From an uncultured Clostridium sp. (lineage in GTDB: Bacteria; Bacillota; Clostridia; TANB77; CAG-508): 5,602 nt of DNA. A program made the translations under genes and the position numbers. Shown piece after piece: positions 1 through 5,556 of this stretch. The notes beneath the pieces were generated by a model, which ran no database searches, was not told the origin of the DNA, and saw nothing but the letters and a program-made list of their open reading frames with translations. Each line of letters opens with the position of its first letter. Positions within the stretch are counted from its first letter, which is position 1. The stretch spans positions 1-5,602 of the forward strand of contig USQY01000070.1 of NCBI GenBank assembly GCA_900557045.1. Reading direction: 5' to 3'.

Positions 1-50
1 GACATCTGTCCCAAGTACGACAAAAATGTCCAGTAATAAACGTCCCCAAT
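1..50. repeat. Edge repeat remnant and hairpin downstream of copA
   Basis: This stretch follows the copA stop codon on the minus strand. Positions 1-10 and 19-30 can pair: the minus-strand RNA would form a stem of about 10 bp with a two-base bulge and one G-U pair, around a loop of 8 bases. That could help end or protect the copA transcript, but no T-run is visible before the window edge. Positions 40-48 read ACGTCCCCA, identical to the outer end of the large inverted repeat at 2343-2441. This segment may therefore be the end of another copy whose other half lies outside the window. Both readings are inference, because the element is cut by the window edge. Confidence 0.35.
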
Positions 51-64
51 ACAACACAAAATTC

Positions 65-2317
65 CTACTTTAATCTCAAACTATTTAAAACCACACTAAT
101 ACTGCTAAAAGTCATAGTTGCACTAGCCATCATTGGGTTGATTTGAATACTGAATAATCCTGTTGCAATTGGTATCATCAAACAATTGTAAAACAATGCC
201 CAAAATAAGTTTTGTTTGACTATTCTCATTGTTCTTTTGCCAAGTTGAAACATGTCTGCAATTACAGATATATCATCATTTAATAAAATAATATCTGCAG
301 AATCTTTACTAATATCTGTCCCATTTTTTACACTCAGTCCAATATATGCTTTTTTTAATGCTGGAGAATCATTTATTCCATCACCACACATTAAAACTTT
401 TTTACCTTTATTATTAATTTTTTCAATGTATTCCAACTTTTGCTCTGGGTTTACATTTGCTACTACATTTTCAACAGACAACTCTTTTGCAATTTTATTT
501 GCAACTACATTATTATCACCTGTTAATATTATTACTTCTTTACCTATCTTTTTTAAATTTTGTATAAGTACTTTTGACTCTTTTTTTATTGAATCCTTTA
601 CTCCAACTATTCCTAATACTTTTGTATCATCAAACAAATATACTATACTTTCAAGGTTTTCCAAGTATCTTTCTTCTTCATCAATTAAATTATTGTAAGC
701 AATTATTTTTTCTACAAATTTTCTATTTCCAGCATAATATTTTTTACCATCTATTATTCCTGATACTCCATATCCTGCTGTTTCTTTAAATTCTGTTATT
801 TGCAGTTTTTTATGAATTTTAGTTTTTTCGTTATATTGATTGTTTTCTACTTTTTCTTTTGATTTTTCTATATATTCTAATTGATTATCTTTATCTTTGT
901 TTATCACATTACATTTATAATTTTGTATAGCTTTTGCAATTGGATGATTTGAATTTTTTTCTAAAATTTTCAAAATTTCTAAATCATTATCACTTATATT
1001 TCTGTCTTGAATAGTAAGATTGCCATTTGTTAAAGTTCCTGTTTTATCAAAAATAATTGTATCAATATCATTTAATTTTTCTATTGTTTCTGATGATTTT
1101 GTTGCAATTCCAATTTTTGATAAGTTTCCAATAGAAATAACCATACATACTGGAACTGCTAGTCCAAGTGAACAAGGACATGCAACAACTAATACTGATA
1201 TAAACGCATTTACTGAGTTTGAAAACTGATGTGTAATTATCATATTAGCCACAAAAGAAATTATAGATATTACAAATATAATTAATGTAAATTTACTAGC
1301 AATTTTATCTGCAATTCTTTCAACTTTCGCTTTTTTATTTGTAGCCTCAACAACCATTTTTACTATATTTGAAATACTTGACTCTTTTCCGACATGTTCA
1401 ACTTTATAATAAATTATACCATCATAATTCATACTTCCAGCAATAACTTTTGAATTTACTACTTTTTTTATTGGATTACTTTCACCTGTTATAATTGATT
1501 CATCAACATTTGCTTCACCGTTCAAAACAACGCCATCTGCTGCAATTATTTCACCTGGCTTTGAAATTAACATATCTCCTATTTTTACTTCATCTATTGA
1601 AATATCTTTTTCTTCCTGATTTTCAGTAATAATAGTAGCCTTTTTAGGTGTGATATTAACCAAGTTTTTAATTGCATCAACTGCCTTTGATTTATTTTTT
1701 TTATCTATATATCTACCTATTTTTATAAATAAGATTATCATACAAGATGCCTCAAAATAAACATTATGAATTGCTTCATGGTTTCCATTAATTATTTGAA
1801 TAGTTGAATATATACTATATAAAAAATTTGCTATAACCCCAGTAGTTACAAGTGTATCCATATTAGGCATTTTATGAATCAGATTTTTTATACCATTTTG
1901 TATTATATCCTTTCCATAAAATAAAAAAATTACTGTTATTGCCAATGAAATTATAATAAAATTCATCGGATTTTCGTGTTTTGAAACTATTGCTGGAACA
2001 TGAAGTCTTATCATTTCGCCCATTGATATATACATTAAAAATATTACTAGTATTGAAAAAATAGATATTTCAATAATTGGTCTTCTTGAATTAGACTCTT
2101 TCTCATTCTCACCTTTTGAAATAAATCCAGCGTTTGCAATTAGTTTATCTAACTCTTTTTTCGTTAATCTTTTTTCATCATATTCAATTAGAACTGTTGC
2201 CATTACAAGGTTTACATTTGCTTCGATAATACCATTTTGCTTTTTTAAATACTTTTCTAGACCATTTGAACACGCAGTGCATGTCATTCCTTCGATATTT
2301 AAAATTATTTTTTTCAT
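65..2317 (-). CDS. copA: Copper-exporting P1B-type ATPase CopA
   Basis: This 750-residue membrane ATPase pumps Cu(I) out of the cytoplasm. One heavy-metal-associated domain (about residues 1-70) carries GMTCTAC, with copper-binding C13 and C16. Membrane segments lie near 83-103, 118-136, 155-175 and 185-200, followed by the actuator loop with TGE at 277-279. Two more segments (about 345-362 and 368-395) include the ion-binding CPC at 380-382. The phosphorylated aspartate is D424 in DKTGTLT. The nucleotide domain has HP at 458-459 and GYG at 515-517, then TGD at 599-601 and GDGIND at 645-650. The last two segments carry Y710-N711 and M735-x-x-S738-S739, the signature that marks Cu(I) rather than zinc or cadmium transport. 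Between the HP and GYG motifs is a charged Lys/Glu/Asn-rich stretch of about 45 residues, longer than usual. The start at 2317 gives the HMA domain its normal beginning. An AAAGGA lies 13 bases upstream, which is rather far. The gene follows copZ on the same strand. Confidence 0.96.
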   Translation of the reverse strand: MKKIILNIEGMTCTACSNGLEKYLKKQNGIIEANVNLVMATVLIEYDEKRLTKKELDKLIANAGFISKGENEKESNSRRPIIEISIFSILVIFLMYISMGEMIRLHVPAIVSKHENPMNFIIISLAITVIFLFYGKDIIQNGIKNLIHKMPNMDTLVTTGVIANFLYSIYSTIQIINGNHEAIHNVYFEASCMIILFIKIGRYIDKKNKSKAVDAIKNLVNITPKKATIITENQEEKDISIDEVKIGDMLISKPGEIIAADGVVLNGEANVDESIITGESNPIKKVVNSKVIAGSMNYDGIIYYKVEHVGKESSISNIVKMVVEATNKKAKVERIADKIASKFTLIIFVISIISFVANMIITHQFSNSVNAFISVLVVACPCSLGLAVPVCMVISIGNLSKIGIATKSSETIEKLNDIDTIIFDKTGTLTNGNLTIQDRNISDNDLEILKILEKNSNHPIAKAIQNYKCNVINKDKDNQLEYIEKSKEKVENNQYNEKTKIHKKLQITEFKETAGYGVSGIIDGKKYYAGNRKFVEKIIAYNNLIDEEERYLENLESIVYLFDDTKVLGIVGVKDSIKKESKVLIQNLKKIGKEVIILTGDNNVVANKIAKELSVENVVANVNPEQKLEYIEKINNKGKKVLMCGDGINDSPALKKAYIGLSVKNGTDISKDSADIILLNDDISVIADMFQLGKRTMRIVKQNLFWALFYNCLMIPIATGLFSIQINPMMASATMTFSSISVVLNSLRLK

Positions 2318-2330
2318 TTATAAATTTCAT

Positions 2331-2336
2331 TCCTTT
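2331..2336 (-). promoter_or_regulatory. copA ribosome binding site beside a strong hairpin
   Basis: AAAGGA on the minus strand lies 13 bases before the copA ATG, which is longer than the usual 5-9. It starts only about six bases after the foot of the inverted repeat at 2343-2441. If that repeat folds in the mRNA, the helix would abut the site and could lower ribosome access to copA. The regulatory effect is inference. Confidence 0.5.
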
Positions 2337-2342
2337 CAAATA

Positions 2343-2441
2343 AGGAAATGGGGACGTTTTTCTTTTCCTTCTTAAATAACATAATTAATTATTTTAAATT
2401 ATTGTTAACTAAGAAGGAAAAGAAAAACGTCCCCATTTCCT
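2343..2441. repeat. Large perfect inverted repeat (element A) between copZ and copA
   Basis: Positions 2343-2374 and 2410-2441 are exact reverse complements over 32 bases, around a 35-base AT-rich loop. After a 2x2 mismatch, five more pairs (2377-2381 with 2403-2407) extend the stem. The ends read GGAAATGGGGACGTTTTT on both strands. The element fills nearly all the space between the copZ stop (2452) and the copA ribosome binding site. It has no coding capacity. A 9-base unit, TCCCCATTT, occurs in the right end (2430-2438) and again just outside it (2441-2449). A homologous but decayed copy lies at 3636-3757, so this is a dispersed repeat, probably a non-autonomous mobile element. No T-run follows it in the direction of transcription, so a simple terminator role is unlikely. 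It may protect the copZ message or separate copZ and copA expression. Confidence 0.85.
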
Positions 2442-2451
2442 CCCCATTTAT

Positions 2452-2658
2452 TTACTCTATCACCTTAAATCCTAAATCTTTAATTTTTTCTATTATCTCA
2501 CTTTTATCAATATTTTTTACAAATTCCACAATTACTTTTTTCTCCACAAAAGATGCTTCCACATTTTTTACATTTTTCATTTGTAAAATAGCATTTTTTA
2601 ATCTGTTTTCGCAACCTGTGCACACCATACCCTCAACTTTTAATTCTAATTTATTCAT
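2452..2658 (-). CDS. copZ: Copper chaperone CopZ-like HMA protein
   Basis: This small cytoplasmic protein of 68 residues is a single heavy-metal-associated domain, the usual size for CopZ. GMVCTGC near the N-terminus supplies the metal ligands C13 and C16. The rest follows the ferredoxin-like beta-alpha-beta-beta-alpha-beta pattern of the family, ending in DLGFKVIE. By family knowledge it binds Cu(I) and hands it to the N-terminal domain of CopA or to a copper repressor. Its position directly before copA on the same strand supports copper rather than mercury or another metal. An AAAGGA sits 12 bases before the ATG, again a long spacing. rsgA ends 74 bases upstream on the same strand. I see no convincing promoter in that gap, so copZ may be read from the rsgA promoter. 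Confidence 0.9.
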   Translation of the reverse strand: MNKLELKVEGMVCTGCENRLKNAILQMKNVKNVEASFVEKKVIVEFVKNIDKSEIIEKIKDLGFKVIE

Positions 2659-2732
2659 AGATTATCACTATCCTTTCTTATCTTCATATATATAAAATTA
2701 TTAACTTCAAAAATTTTTTCTGCTATGATTAA

Positions 2733-3440
2733 TCAGTGTTTTCTATTAATCTTAGCAATTGCCTTAAATTTTTCTTTTTTTTCCTTCAAATAATCATCAC
2801 TATTTGCATTATATTTTATCTCATTTTTTAACTTTTCATACTGATTATATCTCTCTTCAGATAACTTACCTTGCTTAATTGCTTCTAAAATCTTACAACC
2901 AGGTTCATTTGTATGTGTACAATTTGTAAACTTGCACAAACCTAAATACTCCTCTACATCCTTAAAAGTTCTATTTAGTCCATCTTCTGAATTCCACATT
3001 CCAAGTTCTCTCATTCCTGGAGTATCTATTATCATTGCTCCATTAGGTAACATTATTAAATTTCTAGAAGTTGTTGTATGCCTTCCTTTTGAATCCTCTT
3101 CTCTAATGCTAGATGTTTTCATTACTTCTTTACCATATAGAGTATTTAACAATGTTGATTTTCCTACCCCAGATGAACCTAAAAAAACTATAGTATTTCC
3201 TTTTTTAAAATACTTTTTTATACTATCTAATCCATCACCTGTTTTACAACTTACACTATAAATATCTACACCAATTGCCACACTTTCAACTTCATTAATA
3301 TATTCTTGAGGATTATCTACTAAATCGTTTTTAGTTAAAATTATTTGATATCTATTTTTATAAGTTGCAAGTATTCTTGCTGGTATCTGGTTTTCAGTTT
3401 TTATATAATTATTTTTAAAACCATAATCTTCTATATTCAT
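2733..3440 (-). CDS. rsgA: RsgA-family ribosome-associated GTPase lacking most of its OB fold
   Basis: RsgA is a circularly permuted GTPase that acts late in 30S ribosomal subunit maturation. The permuted G motifs are present in order: G4 TKND (36-39), G5 SVSCKTG (62-68), the P-loop GSSGVGKST (88-96), switch residues GRHTTT (119-124) and G3 DTPG (139-142). The zinc-binding set C169, C174, H176 and C182 is intact, followed by a lysine-rich tail. Length is 235 residues against roughly 300-350 for the family. The first 34 residues resemble the start of the longer Firmicutes form, but YKNRYQII then runs directly into LTKND. Most of the OB-fold RNA-binding domain and the linker to G4 are therefore absent, with the frame kept. 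An AAAGGA lies 7 bases before the ATG and a good promoter lies upstream, so the start looks real. The protein may still hydrolyse GTP but probably binds the ribosome poorly, or it may be a decaying second copy. Confidence 0.88.
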   Translation of the reverse strand: MNIEDYGFKNNYIKTENQIPARILATYKNRYQIILTKNDLVDNPQEYINEVESVAIGVDIYSVSCKTGDGLDSIKKYFKKGNTIVFLGSSGVGKSTLLNTLYGKEVMKTSSIREEDSKGRHTTTSRNLIMLPNGAMIIDTPGMRELGMWNSEDGLNRTFKDVEEYLGLCKFTNCTHTNEPGCKILEAIKQGKLSEERYNQYEKLKNEIKYNANSDDYLKEKKEKFKAIAKINRKH

Positions 3441-3479
3441 TGAATTATCCTTTCATTTTATTGGTTATAATTTGATTTT

Positions 3480-3508
3480 ATTATATATCATTTTGGATAT
3501 GTTTACAA
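3480..3508 (-). promoter_or_regulatory. Sigma-A-type promoter for rsgA (and possibly copZ-copA)
   Basis: On the minus strand a -35 box TTGTAA (3508-3503) is followed after exactly 17 bases by a perfect -10 box TATAAT (3485-3480). Transcription would start near 3473, giving a leader of about 33 bases before the rsgA ATG, with the AAAGGA at 3453-3448. Since I find no convincing promoter before copZ, this one may also drive the copper genes. Confidence 0.72.
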
Positions 3509-3596
3509 TGAATTTTTATGTAGTTTTTTTGTGTTTTCTTAATTTAAAGTACCTTTTGTTCAATATTTTCAGCTCCTATATCTATTATTAAATCTA

Positions 3597-3625
3597 TTGA
3601 CATTTTTCGAAAATACACTTATAAT
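3597..3625 (+). promoter_or_regulatory. Perfect-consensus sigma-A promoter for the GNAT gene
   Basis: TTGACA at 3597-3602 and TATAAT at 3620-3625 are separated by exactly 17 bases, a full match to the housekeeping promoter consensus. The predicted start near 3632 lies just before the inverted-repeat element at 3636-3757. The GNAT message would thus carry a leader of about 155 bases that contains that element. It is divergent from the rsgA promoter, about 90 bases away. Confidence 0.8.
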
Positions 3626-3635
3626 TTGATGAAAA

Positions 3636-3757
3636 AAATAGAAACGTTTTAGTTTTACTTCTTTAAAACACTAGATACTTATTCTTTTATACTGAAATCA
3701 TTTAATTTTAGCTAGGTTATGTCAACTAAGTAAAAAAACTAAAACGTCCACTTTCCC
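3636..3757. repeat. Decayed inverted repeat (element B) in the GNAT leader
   Basis: The core arms are 3644-3660 and 3728-3747: 13 paired bases, a three-base bulge, then four more pairs. This element is homologous to the one at 2343-2441. Its right part (3721-3757) matches 2404-2440 without gaps at 28 of 37 positions, including GTCAACTAAG against GTTAACTAAG. Its left part (3636-3663) matches 2346-2373 at 22 of 28. Three of the six left-arm differences are G to A in the GGGG end. The loop is longer than in element A. It lies between a strong promoter and the GNAT ribosome binding site, so it would be transcribed as a structured leader. It has no coding capacity. Confidence 0.75.
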
Positions 3758-3788
3758 TTCTCAAATTTTTCCATAGGAGGTTCACATT

Positions 3789-4250
3789 ATGCTAAACATA
3801 TATAACATAAAAGACAAACAACAATATTTACGTGAAGTTGCAGAACTAACACAAAATGAATGGGGCTCTAAGACTTCTTCAAAAAAAGAATTTAATAAAA
3901 AAGTAACCAACAAAATCACAAAAATAATAAATAATCTTGAAAACCCTAATTACTGTAAATTAATTTTATTAGAAGATACTACACTAATTGGTTTTATCTC
4001 TATATTTCCACACGATTGTGATGAAAAACCTGAACTAACACCTTGGTATGCTACAATGTTTGTAAAAGAGGAATTCAGAGGTAACGGATATTCTAAATTA
4101 CTTAACTCAGCAATTATACATGAAGCAAAATCTCGCGGATTTCACAAATTATATTTAAAAACAGATTTAGTTGGGTATTACGAAAAGTTTGGTGCTATAT
4201 TTATTGAAAGATTATTGAATGGTGAAAATCTTTATGAACTTCCACTTTAA
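3789..4250 (+). CDS. GNAT-family N-acetyltransferase
   Basis: This 153-residue cytoplasmic protein has the GNAT fold, which transfers an acetyl group from acetyl-CoA to an amine. The acetyl-CoA-binding loop is seen in TMFVKEEFRGNGYSKLLN (89-106): R97-G-N-G100-Y-S102 fits the family R-x-x-G-x-G/A pattern, with serine in the last place. The strand LYLKTD (121-126) and YYEKFGA (130-136) are the typical C-terminal motifs. Length is normal for a one-domain GNAT. The substrate cannot be told; it could be a small amine, an aminoglycoside-like compound or a protein N-terminus. AGGAGG at 3775-3780 lies 8 bases before the ATG, which fixes the start. The gene is alone on the plus strand, served by the promoter at 3597-3625, and converges on the next gene. 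Confidence 0.9.
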   Translation: MLNIYNIKDKQQYLREVAELTQNEWGSKTSSKKEFNKKVTNKITKIINNLENPNYCKLILLEDTTLIGFISIFPHDCDEKPELTPWYATMFVKEEFRGNGYSKLLNSAIIHEAKSRGFHKLYLKTDLVGYYEKFGAIFIERLLNGENLYELPL

Positions 4251-4259
4251 AATCGGTTG

Positions 4260-4302
4260 AAATTAAGGACGGAAATTTTAAAAAAATCTCCGTCCCTAAT
4301 TT
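4260..4302. terminator. Bidirectional hairpin between convergent genes (element C)
   Basis: Arms 4260-4279 and 4283-4302 are complementary over 20 positions with two exceptions, around a loop of three A. On the plus strand the two exceptions are A-C mismatches; in minus-strand RNA they become U-G pairs, so the whole stem can pair. The hairpin starts 10 bases after the GNAT stop and touches the last base of the opposing gene's stop codon. The T-runs beside it are short and broken. The position suggests a shared terminator for both genes. Its GGGACGG core resembles the ends of the larger repeats in this window. Confidence 0.7.
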
Positions 4303-4814
4303 TAAATTGTCAGTTTCTTGATAATTTCAGTTGTAGAAATTGATTCTCCTCTCTTCTTCATTTTCCCAGCAATACCGTACTTTTTAAAAACCTTATCTCT
4401 AGCAGTTTGAAGTACTTCATTATTTTCATAATAAAGCACATCTGGTTTCAAATTCTTAAAAAGTTCTTGAAAGATAATCAGCCATTCTTTCTGTTTAGCA
4501 TTTTCAGCTTCAACTTCAAGATTGATATTGGGATTGTAATCTACAATTATTGAATAATCAACATACTTTATTGCATCTACAATCGCAATTCTTTGGTTCT
4601 GACTAATCATAGGTCTTTTGGGATCTTTCAAAGAGGCACACTTATCACTCTTCACTGCCACAACAAGAATATCCCCATGCTGTTTTGCACCTTCTAAATA
4701 CTTAAGGTGCTCATAGTGGAATAAGTCGAAAGTTCCGGTTGCTAAAACAACCTTTTTGCCCTGCCGATTTTTTCCCACTACATCGACTAAATCACTTACA
4801 TTATCAAGTATCAT
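4302..4814 (-). CDS. Adenylyltransferase/cytidylyltransferase-family nucleotidyltransferase
   Basis: This 170-residue cytoplasmic protein has the Rossmann-like nucleotidyltransferase fold of RfaE/HldE C-terminal domains and glycerol-3-phosphate cytidylyltransferases. Enzymes of this kind join a nucleotide to a sugar phosphate or polyol phosphate. The signature is ATGTFDLFHYEH (25-36), with TGTFD and the two nucleotide-binding histidines H33 and H36. VKSD (54-57), RPMISQNQR (67-75) and ISTTEI (159-164) also match. The stretch NLKPDVLYYENNE (121-133) aligns with the family VKGGD region, but that motif itself is missing, so the substrate may differ from a heptose phosphate. Length fits a stand-alone domain. 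GGAGG at 4826-4822 lies 7 bases before the ATG. The gene follows the Nudix gene on the same strand by 142 bases. That gap shows no convincing promoter and only a weak 5-bp hairpin (4930-4946). Confidence 0.85.
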   Translation of the reverse strand: MILDNVSDLVDVVGKNRQGKKVVLATGTFDLFHYEHLKYLEGAKQHGDILVVAVKSDKCASLKDPKRPMISQNQRIAIVDAIKYVDYSIIVDYNPNINLEVEAENAKQKEWLIIFQELFKNLKPDVLYYENNEVLQTARDKVFKKYGIAGKMKKRGESISTTEIIKKLTI

Positions 4815-4956
4815 AATAATACCTCCTCATGATGTTTACTACTTATAGTGTTTTGCAAATGAGTCTCTGACCACATGTTTCTTTAATAAAATAGTTGTAT
4901 TTTCAACCATTTTACCATATATATATAACTCTGCCTTGTTAGCAGAAAAATAAAAA

Positions 4957-5418
4957 CTAATTTACTATAACTTTTCTATCATTAACAAATTTTTTTACAT
5001 CATTTATAATAGGTCTATTTACTTTAAAAATGTTTTCTGGTAAATTATCTAAATCAAACCATTTTAAGTCTTTAACTTCTCCATCAGTAAAGTTTATTTC
5101 ACCTTCAAATTTTTCACAGAAAAATACATGATTTAAAATGTATACTTGATCTTTGCTTTTTGGATAAATATTAAATAATTCTTTTCCTGAGTAAATTCCC
5201 ATTAATTCTGGATTTATAGGTTTTATATTTAGCTCTTCTTCTATTTCTCTATTAAGTGCCTCAATATATTTTTCACCCAACTCAATTCCACCGCCATGTA
5301 TAGCCCAGCAACCATTGTCTTCTCTTTTTTGTAAAAGAATTTTTCCGTCTTTGTAGATAATTAATGTTACTACTGGTCTTAAATATGGTTGTTTTGAATT
5401 GATTGTTGTTTCTTCCAT
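4957..5418 (-). CDS. Nudix hydrolase
   Basis: This 153-residue cytoplasmic enzyme belongs to the Nudix superfamily, which cleaves nucleoside diphosphates linked to another group using Mg2+. The Nudix box runs from G43 to I65: G43-x5-E49-x7-R57-E58-I-x-E61-E62-x-N64-I65. The glutamates that bind metal are all present. The usual glycine near the end of the box is asparagine (N64), a tolerated but uncommon change. RPVVTLIIYKDGKILLQKR (14-32) is the typical first strand pair and GCWAIHGGGIELGE (36-49) leads into the box. The substrate cannot be predicted; house-cleaning of damaged nucleotides or sugar-nucleotide hydrolysis are both possible. AGGAGG at 5432-5427 lies 8 bases before the ATG, which fixes the start. 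The gene may be co-transcribed with the nucleotidyltransferase gene downstream. Confidence 0.93.
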   Translation of the reverse strand: MEETTINSKQPYLRPVVTLIIYKDGKILLQKREDNGCWAIHGGGIELGEKYIEALNREIEEELNIKPINPELMGIYSGKELFNIYPKSKDQVYILNHVFFCEKFEGEINFTDGEVKDLKWFDLDNLPENIFKVNRPIINDVKKFVNDRKVIVN

Positions 5419-5492
5419 TTGTTTTTCCTCCTAATATCTTTTTTTATTTCATTATTCTTTCCTTTTATTGTTCTTTATGAAATTATTTCTTT

Positions 5493-5523
5493 TAGATTTT
5501 ATCATAAAATCTAGAACTTGCAA
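5493..5523 (-). promoter_or_regulatory. Palindrome and candidate promoter upstream of the Nudix gene
   Basis: TAGATTTTAT (5493-5502) and ATAAAATCTA (5504-5513) form a perfect palindrome with 10-base arms around a single central C. Read on the minus strand, TTGCAA (5523-5518), a 16-base gap and TAAAAT (5501-5496) make a moderate promoter that the palindrome overlaps. That is the arrangement of an operator for a dimeric repressor. The promoter is only a fair match. Another -10-like TATAAT lies at 5547-5542 without a good -35 box. The assignment is inference. Confidence 0.4.
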
Positions 5524-5556
5524 TGTTTTTTAGGAAAATAAATTATAAATTGTGAC

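Noticed and set aside
252..1229. Open plus-strand frames opposite copA (252-698, 574-789, 1020-1229).
   Set aside because: They lie antisense within copA, whose motifs are complete. Their translations are Phe/Ile/Ser-rich, as expected for the reverse of an AT-rich gene, and show no domains.
2343..2441. Element A as a classical intrinsic terminator.
   Set aside because: The stem is far longer than usual, the loop is 35 bases, and no T-run follows in the direction of copZ-copA transcription.
2348..3261. Open plus-strand frames opposite copZ and rsgA (2348-2695, 2932-3261).
   Set aside because: The first starts inside the inverted repeat and runs antisense through copZ. The second is antisense to the conserved GTPase motifs of rsgA. 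Neither shows a recognisable domain.
3441..3480. Missing RsgA sequence in another frame upstream of the annotated start.
   Set aside because: The upstream bases hold a good ribosome binding site and lead into a promoter. The missing part belongs after residue 34, not before residue 1, so a frameshift cannot explain it.
3441..3788. A known riboswitch or T-box in the divergent intergenic region.
   Set aside because: No conserved riboswitch core or T-box motif is recognisable. The structure present is explained by the repeat homologous to 2343-2441.
4930..4946. Small hairpin TCTGC/GCAGA as a terminator after the Nudix gene.
   Set aside because: The stem is only five pairs with a seven-base loop, and no T-run follows on the minus strand.
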